Assembly: GCA_016125275.1 (NCBI GenBank)
Contig: WGMB01000007.1
Coordinates: 310,001 to 374,000, forward strand
Direction of reading: 5' to 3'
From: Acidobacteriota bacterium
GTDB lineage: Bacteria > Acidobacteriota > Terriglobia > Bryobacterales > UBA6623
Length of the DNA: 64,000 bases
Shown here: piece after piece, positions 24,273-33,458 of the stretch
How positions within the stretch are numbered: the stretch's first letter is position 1
How the letters are laid out: the number at the start of each line of letters is the position of its first letter
Notes under the pieces: model-generated
Database searches by the model: none
Told to the model about the DNA's origin: nothing
The model's input: the letters and a program-made list of their open reading frames with translations, nothing else
Made by a program: the position numbers and the translations under genes

Positions 24273-24764
24273 ATGCAGAAACCCAGCCGCCGCGAGGCGC
24301 TCGTGACGATTGCCGCGGCCGCCGCCGCAACCCAAGCCTGTTCCGGGGACGGCGCCGCCGGTTCCTCCCTCTCCGCTGAGGAAGTTCGGCGACTCGGCCT
24401 GGCGCTCGACACCATCCTGCCCGCCACCGACACCCCCGGAGCCGTCGGCGCCGGCGTTCCCGAGATGATCGCCTACGACGCCGGCTATCACCCTGACCTG
24501 CTCGAGAGGGTCCGCAAGCTGCTGGCGACCTTCGACCAAGCCGGCTTCTTTGACCAGGACGCCGCCGGCCGCGATGCCGTGATGATGGCGATGATGGACG
24601 GCGACGAGGCTCGCCGGGCGGCCTTCGAAGACGCCAAGTCGCTGGCGATCGACTACTACTACAGCACCGAAGTCGGGCTCGCCCAGGAGCTGGGCTATCA
24701 GGGCGGGACCTATCTGGCGGAATTCCCCGGCTGCACCGACGAACATCTGGTGGAGGGCGCCTGA
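24273..24764 (+). CDS. Gluconate 2-dehydrogenase subunit 3 family protein
   Basis: MQKPSRREALVTIAAAAAATQACSG Tat/lipoprotein-like signal; followed directly by GMC oxidoreductase. Confidence 0.75.
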   Translation: MQKPSRREALVTIAAAAAATQACSGDGAAGSSLSAEEVRRLGLALDTILPATDTPGAVGAGVPEMIAYDAGYHPDLLERVRKLLATFDQAGFFDQDAAGRDAVMMAMMDGDEARRAAFEDAKSLAIDYYYSTEVGLAQELGYQGGTYLAEFPGCTDEHLVEGA

Positions 24765-24767
24765 GCC

Positions 24768-26402
24768 ATGGCCTACGAAGACGTCGATGTAGTGATCATC
24801 GGCTCCGGCGCGGCCGGCGGCATGGCCGCCTGGAACCTCACCCGCAAGGGCGCCAAGGTGCTGATCCTGGAGGCCGGCGAGAAGTTCGACCGCGCCGACT
24901 TCTGGTCTCACGTCAAGCCCTGGGAGGCTCGCGAGCGCTACAAGCGCGGCGAGCATCCGCCGGATTTCGAAGGCCTGCCCCTGAAGGAGAGCCCCTACGT
25001 CGTCGAGCCGGGGCAAAAGTTCCTGCTGCGGCGCGTGTGGGGCGTGGGCGGCAAGACGAACATCTGGGGCCGCGTGTCGCTGCGCTTCTCGGACTTGAAT
25101 CTCTCCGAGCCCGCCAAGGACGGCTGGGAAATCCCCTGGCCCATCACTTACGCCGAGCTCGCTCCCTACTACGACAACGTCGAGAAGCTGATCGGCGTCT
25201 GCGGCGGCGACGACGACTCGCCCTTCCTGCCCGGCTCGAAGAACCATCTGCGTCCGCCGAACCTGCGCTGCGGCGAAGTGCTGATGCGCCATTTCGGCAA
25301 GAAGGCCGGCTACAACATCGTGCACGGCAGGCGCGCGGTGCTCACCGAGCCCTACCACGGCCGCGCCCAGTGCCACTTCTGCGGAGCCTGCGGACGCGGC
25401 TGCGACATCGGCGCCTTCTTCAACTCCTACGACTATTTGCTGGCTGATGCGCTCGATACCGGCAAGCTCGAGATCGTGCAGAACGCGATCGTCTCGCGCA
25501 TCTTGACCAACGGCGAAGGCCGCGCCGACCGTGTGCAGTACTTCGACCGGCTGACCGCAAAGGAGGTCCAGGTCCCGGCCAAGCGCGTGATCGTGGCCGC
25601 CTCGGCCGTGGATTCCACCCGCATCCTGCTCAATTCCAAGTCCACGCGCCACCCCAACGGCCTCGGCAACGGCTCCGACGTCATCGGTCGGTACCTCGTG
25701 GAGCAGATGCGCTTCCACATCATGGCCTTCGCGCCGCAACTGGTGGGCCGCCCTGCCACCAACGACGACGGCATCTCCGGCGGACACATCTATATGCCGC
25801 GCTTCGAGACGACCGAATCCAAGCGCGACTACCTGCGCGGCTTCGGCGTGCAGTTTTGGGGCATGGGCTGTGGCGCCGGCGCCGGCTACGCCAAGTCGCT
25901 GCCCGGCTTCGGCAAGGACTGGAAGAAGTCCGTCAAAGACCACTATCCCTCGCTGGTGGCCTTGCATCCGTACGGAGAAGTGCTGCCGTACAAAAACAAC
26001 CGCATCACCGTGGACGAGGACCGCAAAGACCGCTTCGGTACGCCGCTGCTGCGGATCTCCTATCAGCTCGGCGACAACGAGCGGAAGATGGCCGAGCGCA
26101 TGTACGACGTGGCCGAGGAGCTGCTGCACGCCATGAAGGCCGAGCCGCTGCCGTACAAGCGCGGCGACATGGACGAGCTGGGCAGCGCCATCCACGAGCA
26201 CGGCTGCGTCCGAATGGGCGACGACCCCAAGCGTTCGGCTCTGGACAAGAACCTCAAGATGCACGAGGTCGACAACGTCTGGGTGATGGACGGCTCTTCG
26301 TTCCCCACGCCCACGGAGAAGAACCCGACGCTGACGATTCTGGCGAATTGCTGGCGAGCCACGGACTATCTGGCGGCGCAAATGAAGAAAGGCGAGGCGT
26401 AA
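24768..26402 (+). CDS. GMC family oxidoreductase (FAD-dependent)
   Basis: [49 protein letters not shown]-term [12 protein letters not shown]...[33 protein letters not shown]. Confidence 0.9.
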   Translation: MAYEDVDVVIIGSGAAGGMAAWNLTRKGAKVLILEAGEKFDRADFWSHVKPWEARERYKRGEHPPDFEGLPLKESPYVVEPGQKFLLRRVWGVGGKTNIWGRVSLRFSDLNLSEPAKDGWEIPWPITYAELAPYYDNVEKLIGVCGGDDDSPFLPGSKNHLRPPNLRCGEVLMRHFGKKAGYNIVHGRRAVLTEPYHGRAQCHFCGACGRGCDIGAFFNSYDYLLADALDTGKLEIVQNAIVSRILTNGEGRADRVQYFDRLTAKEVQVPAKRVIVAASAVDSTRILLNSKSTRHPNGLGNGSDVIGRYLVEQMRFHIMAFAPQLVGRPATNDDGISGGHIYMPRFETTESKRDYLRGFGVQFWGMGCGAGAGYAKSLPGFGKDWKKSVKDHYPSLVALHPYGEVLPYKNNRITVDEDRKDRFGTPLLRISYQLGDNERKMAERMYDVAEELLHAMKAEPLPYKRGDMDELGSAIHEHGCVRMGDDPKRSALDKNLKMHEVDNVWVMDGSSFPTPTEKNPTLTILANCWRATDYLAAQMKKGEA

Positions 26403-26442
26403 GACTCGATACAGCCCGTCAATAGTCCGGGTTCCGCTCCAT

Positions 26443-26631
26443 CCCCCGCGCGTGATAGTCTTGAGGCCGGGCGGGGGAATTCGTGTGATTGTTTCGAACC
26501 GGTTGCGGCCCTTGACCGCAATACTTCGGACATTTCCGTCCCTTTAGAACAGACATAGCATTTTCGGGTTTGGCGCCGGGAGGCTTCTCCATGGCGTTTG
26601 CCGGAAGCGCCTGCATCCGACCGGAGGATGC
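26443..26631 (+). promoter_or_regulatory. Hairpin-rich leader upstream of the 1571-aa protein
   Basis: Inverted repeats CCCCCGC/GCGGGGG (26443-26477), TTGCGG/CCGCAA (26503-26521), GGCGC.CGG/CCG.GCGCC (26572-26611), GCATCC/GGATGC (26613-26631). Confidence 0.4.
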
Positions 26632-26664
26632 GGTTGAGCCGGGTGTGGAATTGGGGGGGAGACG

Positions 26665-29600
26665 ATGGTGAGACGGCTTGGTTTTTTGGCGGTTCTGCTT
26701 TTGCTGCTGGGCGGGGGTGAGCGGGCTGCTGCGGAACTTCAGATCTACTGCAGCGAGATCGCCACACCGGCGCAAGTCAAGGCCCAAGGGACGGCCGAGC
26801 CCCTCGGAGATATCCTCATCCTCTGCAACGCCAGCCGCTATCCGCCGGCGCCCACGGAGTTGCAGATCGACATTCAAGTGACCCTCAACTCCACGTTGGC
26901 TAATGCGGACCTAGGCAACGGCATCACCAGCGCCGTCCTGACTGTCAACGAGAATGAGTGTGAAACCCCGGCCGCGACCGGTGGAACCTACTCGAGCTGC
27001 GGTGCGCCGGATTCGCGGTTTCAGGACCCGCAATCGGGTCTCAAGACCGCCAACAACACGCTGAAATGGAAGTCGGTCCGATTCCCGGTCCCTGGTGCGC
27101 CGGCGACGGGCGGAGCTGGTTGTTCGGACTGTTATCCCATCATTACCGTATTGCGTCTCACCGGAATTAGGTCGACCGTCCCCGAAGCGGAGGTTGTGGC
27201 GTCTCTTTCGATCACCGGTTCACAGGAACTCTACTTTCTCAATAAGAAACTCGTGGTCGGGCGCGCTTCCGATACGGTCGGGGGCGACTATGGCAACGCG
27301 TCCCCCGGCGAGTCGGGCACGGCCTCTTGCGGCTTGTCCGCCGGAGTTCCGCCGCTCGACTCGGCGGGAACGACGGAGCGCCTCGGGTCAATCCTGCTCG
27401 ATTGCAGCAACTTCACGCATCCGTCGTTCATCCCACAGCCCCAGGGACTGCTGTTTGACCTAGTTCTGGAGCTCAACGTCGACTTTACCGGGCCCACGTC
27501 CATCGAGCCCGATGGGACGGTGCTGACCGAGGTAACCCTGACAATCGACGGCGATCAGGCGGGAGCCTACTTGGCGGAGCTCGAGAGCCCAAGAAAGATC
27601 CGATTTCGCGAAGTTGCGCTTCCCTTTTCAGTCGATCATCCGTTGGCCAAGGCGGTGATCGACAACTTGATCGCGGACAGCTCTCAAGTGATGGCGGTTC
27701 CGGCCCCCGGAATGGCGACGGCTCTGGTCTCGGTGTCCGGGAGCAGGGCCCTGGCGATGTCCGTCAGCGAGCTGAACGTAGGCGTTCTAGGCGACGAGCC
27801 TTTCGATGTTAGCCACGATTTGGCAATTCCGCTTGAGTGTGGCGTTAACGCCACCCCGCTAGTGCTCCGAGCGCAGGCAATTACAAGCCTCCAGGCTGAT
27901 ATTGTCCTAACCTGTATTCATTCGGGCTTGCTGCCGGGTGACAACCCCACGTTCACGGCCGATCTTTTCTTGGACTTGAACGTCGATGTGACCAATAACA
28001 TCGGATTCTCCGGCGCGGACCTGACGGACGCTGTGCTTGTGGTGAATGAGAATAACTGCTTCTCCCCAGCGGCCGCCGGTTCGACCTTTGGGTCCTGCGG
28101 CGCTCCCTTTCCAGAGATGCAGGACCCCCAATACGGTCGACTGATCAGTCCCCATCGCATCGTTTGGGAGGACGTGGCGGTTCCCGTCCCCGGATTCGAT
28201 CCCGACGGCGGCGGGCCAGCCACCGCTTATCCGTTGGTCACGACGCTCAGGCTGACGGGAGTCCGTGGGAACAGCTCTCAACTGGGGATTCCGTCAGTCC
28301 CCAGCTTCCCGAGGGCGGAAGTCACCGCATCTCTCACCGTCGGAGGCACTGCAAGCCTAGCCCTCCGCACGAATGTCCTCGATACCGGACTCCCGCTTCT
28401 CGGAATGATCACGAGCCTTAGCCCCGGACCGGTGGTCGCCCAGCAGTGTCGCTCCGGCGAAGGCCAAACGGCGATTCGCCTCAATGAGGCCTTCACCAAC
28501 GCGTTCAAGTTGGAGGGCTCCCCAGACTTCGTTTCCTACAACGCGCAGTGGGAGTCCGGCTACTATGCGCCGGGCTCGAACAACGGGGGCGGGGCTTCGC
28601 AGGCCACGCGGTTTCTTTTGCGGTTCGTCAATGTGCCTTCCGGGGTGCAGGTGGACCTGCCGCGGCACGTTGATACGGGGTCGGACCCCGCCGTCACCGG
28701 CGACGCGCTGGAGCTGCGGCTGCTGGAGGGGACCGACGAGCGAGGCGCCGGCGGAGCGCTCGTCGCCGGGGAAGGACTGCAGTCGGTCGCGTTGAGCTCC
28801 GGCACCGGCTCCGCCGTCTACGAAGTTGTCGACGAAGACCCATTCAGACTAGACACGATCGACATTCCCATCAGCGTAAGCTGGACCTCCGATACAGCCA
28901 ACGGGATGCCTGGCCTGGGCGACGCCCGCGTGATCGCCACGTTGGCGCCGTTGAGCACGGTGCTGGAAGCCAGCGGGCCGGAGCCCGAACCTCGCTTCGT
29001 GGACAACGGCGGCGAGGGGCTGGTGTTCTTCTCTTCCGTCCCGTGCACGACGACGCTCTTGTTCTCCACGGTCAGCAACCAGCAAGGCTCCGACACGCGG
29101 ATCGCGATAGCGAACACGTCCGGGTTGTCGGCGGGCGGCGAGGGGGAGGCTGGGGCTTGCACGGTGCACTATCACGGTGCGATGGAGGGCGGGGGGGCGG
29201 CTCCGTCGGATCAGACGTCGGTGATCCTGCAGCCCGGCGAGCAACTGGATTTCACGCTCTCCGGCGGCAGCATTGCGCAAGGCATTCCTGGCGCGCCTGG
29301 GTTTGCGGGCTATGTGATGGCGGAGTGCGAGTTCGATGGCGCAGTCGGCCGGTCGAACCAGGCCGCCCAGCAAGTTGAGATCGAAACTGCGCCGGAGACT
29401 GTCCTCCGTGACGCGCAGCGAGTGCGGCAGAGCCAAACACTGGGTCTGGTTCTGGATTTCGTCTCCGACCGGAATGACCTCGACACGGAGATCTCCGTGA
29501 TCAACACGACGGAAGATTGGTTCGGAACGCAGCTCGAGAGCGGCCAGTGCTTCGTAAAGCTAGGGTCGACGGGTTTTCAGACGCCGGAGATCCTGGGCGG

Positions 29601-31380
29601 GGAGACCTACACGTTCCAAGTGTCGAGCATCTCGCCGGGCTTTGAAGGGATGGTCAGCATCGACTGCGCGTTCGCCGAGGCGCGGGCCTTCGCGAAGGTG
29701 ACGCGCACGCCGACGCCGGGGCAGCCGGCGCCGCAGGCCTTCGGGCTGACCGCCGAGCGGCGGCCCGCCGCGGCAGGCTCCTCCACGCAGCTCCTGCTGC
29801 CGCACATCGACAGCCGCAACCGGCTGCACAGTTGGCTGGTGGTGACGAACACCTCGGTGGGCTTGGGAGCCTCGACGCCGACCGGCGGAACGTGCACGCT
29901 GAGCTACTTGGGCGACGCCGGCAGCCCGACGATTGCGCCGCAGACGCTGGCGCTGGCCGCCGGCGAGCAGGTGCGCTTCCGGCTCTCGGAAGGCTTGCCG
30001 GCAAAAGGGATCGCCTCCGCCTCGGACTTCTTCGGGTCGCTGGCGCTGAGCTGCGACTTTCCGCTGGCTCGGGCCACGGCGCTGAGCTTCGAAGGGACCG
30101 GCGGCCGATCGCGGGCGAGCTTCGCGCAGCAAGCCGAGGTGATCTCCGCGCCACGCAGCACGTTGGTGCACAGCGTGACCTTCCCCGGCTTGGCCGACAC
30201 GGCCCAGCGCCAGCCGATCGTGACCCTGACGAACACGACGCTGGACGTCTTCGGCACGACGCCACAGGCGGGAAGCTGCCTGCTGGACTACCGCGGAACG
30301 GCGCCGGGCGGCGTGCCGTCGCCCACGGCGGTCAGCCTCGCCGCCGGCGAACGGCTGCGCTTCGCGATCAGCGAAGGGCTGGCGGCGAAGGGCGTCCCGG
30401 CGGCGCCGGGGTTTGTGGGATTCCTGGTCGCCACCTGCGACTTCCCGCTGGCTCGCGGACTGCAGTTTCGGCGCAAGGCCGTCACGCCGCTGCAGTTGAG
30501 CCAGCGGCCGGGCGTGTATCTGGACGGCGAGTGGCGGTTGGACGTGGACGGCGACGCGGTGTTCAACCCGGCCGTGGACAAGCGCATCTTCCTGGGCTTC
30601 CCGGGAGCGACGCCGGTGGTGGGCGATTGGAACGGAGACGGCCGCGACGACGTGGGCGTCTACGCCGGAGGTTTCTGGTTCCTGGACTTTGACGGTGACG
30701 CGAACTGGGATGGCGGGGTGAACGACAAGCTGTTCGCCTACGGCTTTGCGGGCGCTGAACCGGTGGTGGGCGACTGGAACGGAGACGGCCGCGACGACGT
30801 GGGCGTGTACGCGAAAGGCTTCTGGTTCCTCGACGCCAACGGCGACCAGTTGTGGGACGGCGGCGTGCAGGACACGCTGTTCGGCCTGGGCTGGCCGGGC
30901 GTGACGACGCTGGTGGGGGACTGGAACGGGGACGGTCGCGACAAGGTGGGCGTCTACGCGCTGGGCTTCTGGTTCCTGGACTACGACGGCGACGCGAACT
31001 GGGATGGCGGGGTGGTCGACCGGCAGTTCGGCTGGGGCGGCTGGTCGGGGATCAAGCCCATCCCAGGGGACTGGAACGGCGACGGAAGGGACCAAGCGGC
31101 AGTGGCTCCGGTCAATCAGACGGGCTCCTGGTTCGTGGACTACGACGGCGACGCGCAGTACGGCCCGGCGGACCGCTCGATCCCGCTGGGCTTCAGCGGA
31201 ACCGAACCCGTGCCGGGCGACTGGAATGGCGACGGCCGGATGACGCCGGGCATCGTCAACGCGAAGACCTTCTGGTTCCCGGACGTGAACGGCGACTACC
31301 TCTGGGCCCAGCCTGGCGACCCGATCTGGACCTGGGGCCTGGGCTCCCTCAACTCCGTCATCTTCCCCGGCCGCTGGTAA
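26665..31380 (+). CDS. Large secreted modular repeat protein with C-terminal FG-GAP/VCBS-like D-x-N-x-D-G repeats
   Basis: Signal peptide MVRRLGFLAVLLLLLGGGERAAA; three internal repeat families by eye; repeated GDWNGDGRDDVGVYAxGFWFLDxDGDANWDGGV. Confidence 0.85.
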   Translation: MVRRLGFLAVLLLLLGGGERAAAELQIYCSEIATPAQVKAQGTAEPLGDILILCNASRYPPAPTELQIDIQVTLNSTLANADLGNGITSAVLTVNENECETPAATGGTYSSCGAPDSRFQDPQSGLKTANNTLKWKSVRFPVPGAPATGGAGCSDCYPIITVLRLTGIRSTVPEAEVVASLSITGSQELYFLNKKLVVGRASDTVGGDYGNASPGESGTASCGLSAGVPPLDSAGTTERLGSILLDCSNFTHPSFIPQPQGLLFDLVLELNVDFTGPTSIEPDGTVLTEVTLTIDGDQAGAYLAELESPRKIRFREVALPFSVDHPLAKAVIDNLIADSSQVMAVPAPGMATALVSVSGSRALAMSVSELNVGVLGDEPFDVSHDLAIPLECGVNATPLVLRAQAITSLQADIVLTCIHSGLLPGDNPTFTADLFLDLNVDVTNNIGFSGADLTDAVLVVNENNCFSPAAAGSTFGSCGAPFPEMQDPQYGRLISPHRIVWEDVAVPVPGFDPDGGGPATAYPLVTTLRLTGVRGNSSQLGIPSVPSFPRAEVTASLTVGGTASLALRTNVLDTGLPLLGMITSLSPGPVVAQQCRSGEGQTAIRLNEAFTNAFKLEGSPDFVSYNAQWESGYYAPGSNNGGGASQATRFLLRFVNVPSGVQVDLPRHVDTGSDPAVTGDALELRLLEGTDERGAGGALVAGEGLQSVALSSGTGSAVYEVVDEDPFRLDTIDIPISVSWTSDTANGMPGLGDARVIATLAPLSTVLEASGPEPEPRFVDNGGEGLVFFSSVPCTTTLLFSTVSNQQGSDTRIAIANTSGLSAGGEGEAGACTVHYHGAMEGGGAAPSDQTSVILQPGEQLDFTLSGGSIAQGIPGAPGFAGYVMAECEFDGAVGRSNQAAQQVEIETAPETVLRDAQRVRQSQTLGLVLDFVSDRNDLDTEISVINTTEDWFGTQLESGQCFVKLGSTGFQTPEILGGETYTFQVSSISPGFEGMVSIDCAFAEARAFAKVTRTPTPGQPAPQAFGLTAERRPAAAGSSTQLLLPHIDSRNRLHSWLVVTNTSVGLGASTPTGGTCTLSYLGDAGSPTIAPQTLALAAGEQVRFRLSEGLPAKGIASASDFFGSLALSCDFPLARATALSFEGTGGRSRASFAQQAEVISAPRSTLVHSVTFPGLADTAQRQPIVTLTNTTLDVFGTTPQAGSCLLDYRGTAPGGVPSPTAVSLAAGERLRFAISEGLAAKGVPAAPGFVGFLVATCDFPLARGLQFRRKAVTPLQLSQRPGVYLDGEWRLDVDGDAVFNPAVDKRIFLGFPGATPVVGDWNGDGRDDVGVYAGGFWFLDFDGDANWDGGVNDKLFAYGFAGAEPVVGDWNGDGRDDVGVYAKGFWFLDANGDQLWDGGVQDTLFGLGWPGVTTLVGDWNGDGRDKVGVYALGFWFLDYDGDANWDGGVVDRQFGWGGWSGIKPIPGDWNGDGRDQAAVAPVNQTGSWFVDYDGDAQYGPADRSIPLGFSGTEPVPGDWNGDGRMTPGIVNAKTFWFPDVNGDYLWAQPGDPIWTWGLGSLNSVIFPGRW
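30613..31250 (+). repeat. Tandem 147-bp (49-aa) coding repeats
   Basis: CCGGTGGTGGGCGAYTGGAACGGAGACGGCCGCGACGACGTGGGCGT at 30613 and 30760 (46/47 identical, offset 147); GACGGYGACGCGAACTGGGATGGCGGGGTG at 30691 and 30985 (29/30, offset 294 = 2x147). Confidence 0.9.
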
Positions 31381-31386
31381 TAAAGC

Positions 31387-31409
31387 GGGCGCGCCGTTCC
31401 GGCGCGCCC
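31387..31409. terminator. Hairpin terminator candidate between convergent genes (GGGCGCGCC-GTTCC-GGCGCGCCC)
   Basis: Perfect 9-bp stem, 5-nt loop, between convergent stops at 31380 and 31419; lacks strong U-tract. Confidence 0.65.
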
Positions 31410-31418
31410 CTGGCCGCC

Positions 31419-33458
31419 TTAGTAGATCCGTTCCTGCCGCTTCTCACGGCGGTAGGGGTTCTCCAGGTACTTGCGGGCCTCGTCCTGCGCGTTCTGGGTG
31501 TTGTCGCGTGTGCGGATGGCGAGTTGGTACTCGTTGACGGCGCGGTCGCGCTGGCCGGTCACGTCAAAGATCTTGCCCAGGTTGATGTGGGCCCAAACGA
31601 CCGTCCACTCCGGCTGTTGGTCGCCGTTGATGGACTCGCGGAACTCGTTGGCCGCCGACTGGTAGTTGTTCTGCAGGAAGAACACCTCGCCGATGCGGTA
31701 GTGCGCCAGCGAGCTGTAGCGGTTGATGTCCAGCGACTTCTGGTACTCCTGCAGGGCATCGGTATAGTAGCCCAGTTCCACCAACTGCTCGCCCTTGCGG
31801 ATCGCCACCTTCACGCGGATGTCGTCGTCGAAGCGTAGGATGCGGTTGTTGGGGTCGAGTTCCACCTTCTTCGGCTTGCCGAAGGCTTCCACCGAGTAGT
31901 CCGACGAGGCGCCGACGACGTTGATCGTGCGGTACTCGGGCTCGCCTTCGGTGTCGATGCGGAGTTCCACCGGCATCGAGAAGGTGTCCATATCCTGCTT
32001 GACCTTGCCCAGCACCCGGAAGCCCTTGCCCTGGCCTAGCCGGTAGATCGTGTACTCCTGGGTGAACTCCGGCGTCGCCACCGACTCGATCCACTGGATG
32101 AAGAACGGGCTCAGGTCGCGGCCGGTGACGCGCTCGGCCAACTCCTGGAAGTCCTGCGTGGTGGCGGACTTGTAAGCGTACTCGCTGGCGAAGGTCTTGA
32201 GCACTTCGTCGAACTTCTCCGGCGTGATCATCCAGCGCAGCATGTTCATGACCATGGCGCCCTTGGCGCCGGCCAGCGCGTCGAGCTCCGGAGAAAACTC
32301 CGGCAGCCGGTCGGACTGGATGATCGGGATCTCGTTATAGGTCAGCGCCTCGACCCGCGTGGCCTGGATCTCCTGGTCGAACGCTTCCTGCCCCTGGGAG
32401 TCCTGGATCTCGAGCAACGCCGAGTACCAAGCCAAGCCGTGGTCGAGCCACACGTGCCGGCGGTTGCCGGGCGTGACGATCGAGCGCCACCACTGGTGCG
32501 CCACCTGCGTTCCCAGCAGCCGCCGGTTGACGGCCTGCCGGATGCCGTAGGGGCTCATGAAGATGACGCCCGGCGCGGCGAAGGCTTCCGGACCGTAGTC
32601 GCCGATCTCGACCAGCGTGAGCGACTGCGAGTACGGCGAGCCGAAGCGCTCGGTCATGTCGGCCATGATCTCGCCGGTGGCCTCGCCGTAGGCCCGGGCC
32701 AAGTCCTCCGAGGCGGTCTGGAAGTAGACCGTCGTGGTGACGCCGTTCTTCTCGGCGCGGGTCGGCTCGCCCTTTACGAAGGCCACGCTGCCGGGGAACG
32801 ACTGCTGCGAGAACTCGAACTTGTGCTCCACGCCGTTGACCACTTCGCTCGAGCCGCCCAGGCCGCTGCCGATCCCCTTGTACCCCGGCGGCGTGGTGAT
32901 GCGAATCGAGGCGGCGAACTGATCGGCGCCGTAGCCATTGACCGGGAACCAGCGGCCCGGGTAGAGCAGATAGGAGCCGTCGGGCGCGATCGACGCCAAG
33001 TCCAGCCCCTCGACCGGCGAATTCTCATAGCCCTTGAGCTGACCCTCGTACTCGAAGGTCACCGCCATGGGCTGGCCGATGACGAGCTGATCGGGAAAAG
33101 TCACCCGCACGCTGGAGTCCTGCCGATACCGCAGCGGGCTCAGGTCCGTACCGTCTTCGAGCTTCACGCTGCGGACGTCGAGTCCGTTGTGCAGCTCCAT
33201 GACGATGTGGTTGGTCGCCTCGCGCGGAATGAAGGTCACCTTGGCCTGGGCTTGCAGGGTGGACGAGCCGGGGTCGATGCGGCCTTCGATGTCGTAACGC
33301 TGCACATCGATCAGCGGACGGTCCTCGGCGCTCTGCGCGCCCGCTTGGCCCGCCCACAGCAAGGCCAGGGCCAGCAGACCGGCTGCCGTCCAGAGCCATT
33401 GCCGGGCAGGGGCCCCCTGGAGGGCCTCGACCTTGACCGTTGCATCCTTTCTCTTCAT
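31419..33458 (-). CDS. M1 aminopeptidase-like protein with degenerate active site plus C-terminal TPR-like region
   Basis: Signal peptide, M1-like N-domain (DVQRYDIEGRIDPGSSTLQAQAKVTF), VAHQWWRSIVTPGNRRHVWLDHGLAWY in place of HExxH-x18-E; TPR-like C-term; ATGA overlap with lpxB. Confidence 0.82.
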   Translation of the reverse strand: MKRKDATVKVEALQGAPARQWLWTAAGLLALALLWAGQAGAQSAEDRPLIDVQRYDIEGRIDPGSSTLQAQAKVTFIPREATNHIVMELHNGLDVRSVKLEDGTDLSPLRYRQDSSVRVTFPDQLVIGQPMAVTFEYEGQLKGYENSPVEGLDLASIAPDGSYLLYPGRWFPVNGYGADQFAASIRITTPPGYKGIGSGLGGSSEVVNGVEHKFEFSQQSFPGSVAFVKGEPTRAEKNGVTTTVYFQTASEDLARAYGEATGEIMADMTERFGSPYSQSLTLVEIGDYGPEAFAAPGVIFMSPYGIRQAVNRRLLGTQVAHQWWRSIVTPGNRRHVWLDHGLAWYSALLEIQDSQGQEAFDQEIQATRVEALTYNEIPIIQSDRLPEFSPELDALAGAKGAMVMNMLRWMITPEKFDEVLKTFASEYAYKSATTQDFQELAERVTGRDLSPFFIQWIESVATPEFTQEYTIYRLGQGKGFRVLGKVKQDMDTFSMPVELRIDTEGEPEYRTINVVGASSDYSVEAFGKPKKVELDPNNRILRFDDDIRVKVAIRKGEQLVELGYYTDALQEYQKSLDINRYSSLAHYRIGEVFFLQNNYQSAANEFRESINGDQQPEWTVVWAHINLGKIFDVTGQRDRAVNEYQLAIRTRDNTQNAQDEARKYLENPYRREKRQERIY

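Noticed and set aside
29560-31095. 511-aa minus ORF antisense to the repeat region of the giant protein
   Set aside because: Repeats mirror the sense-strand repeat array; no independent evidence
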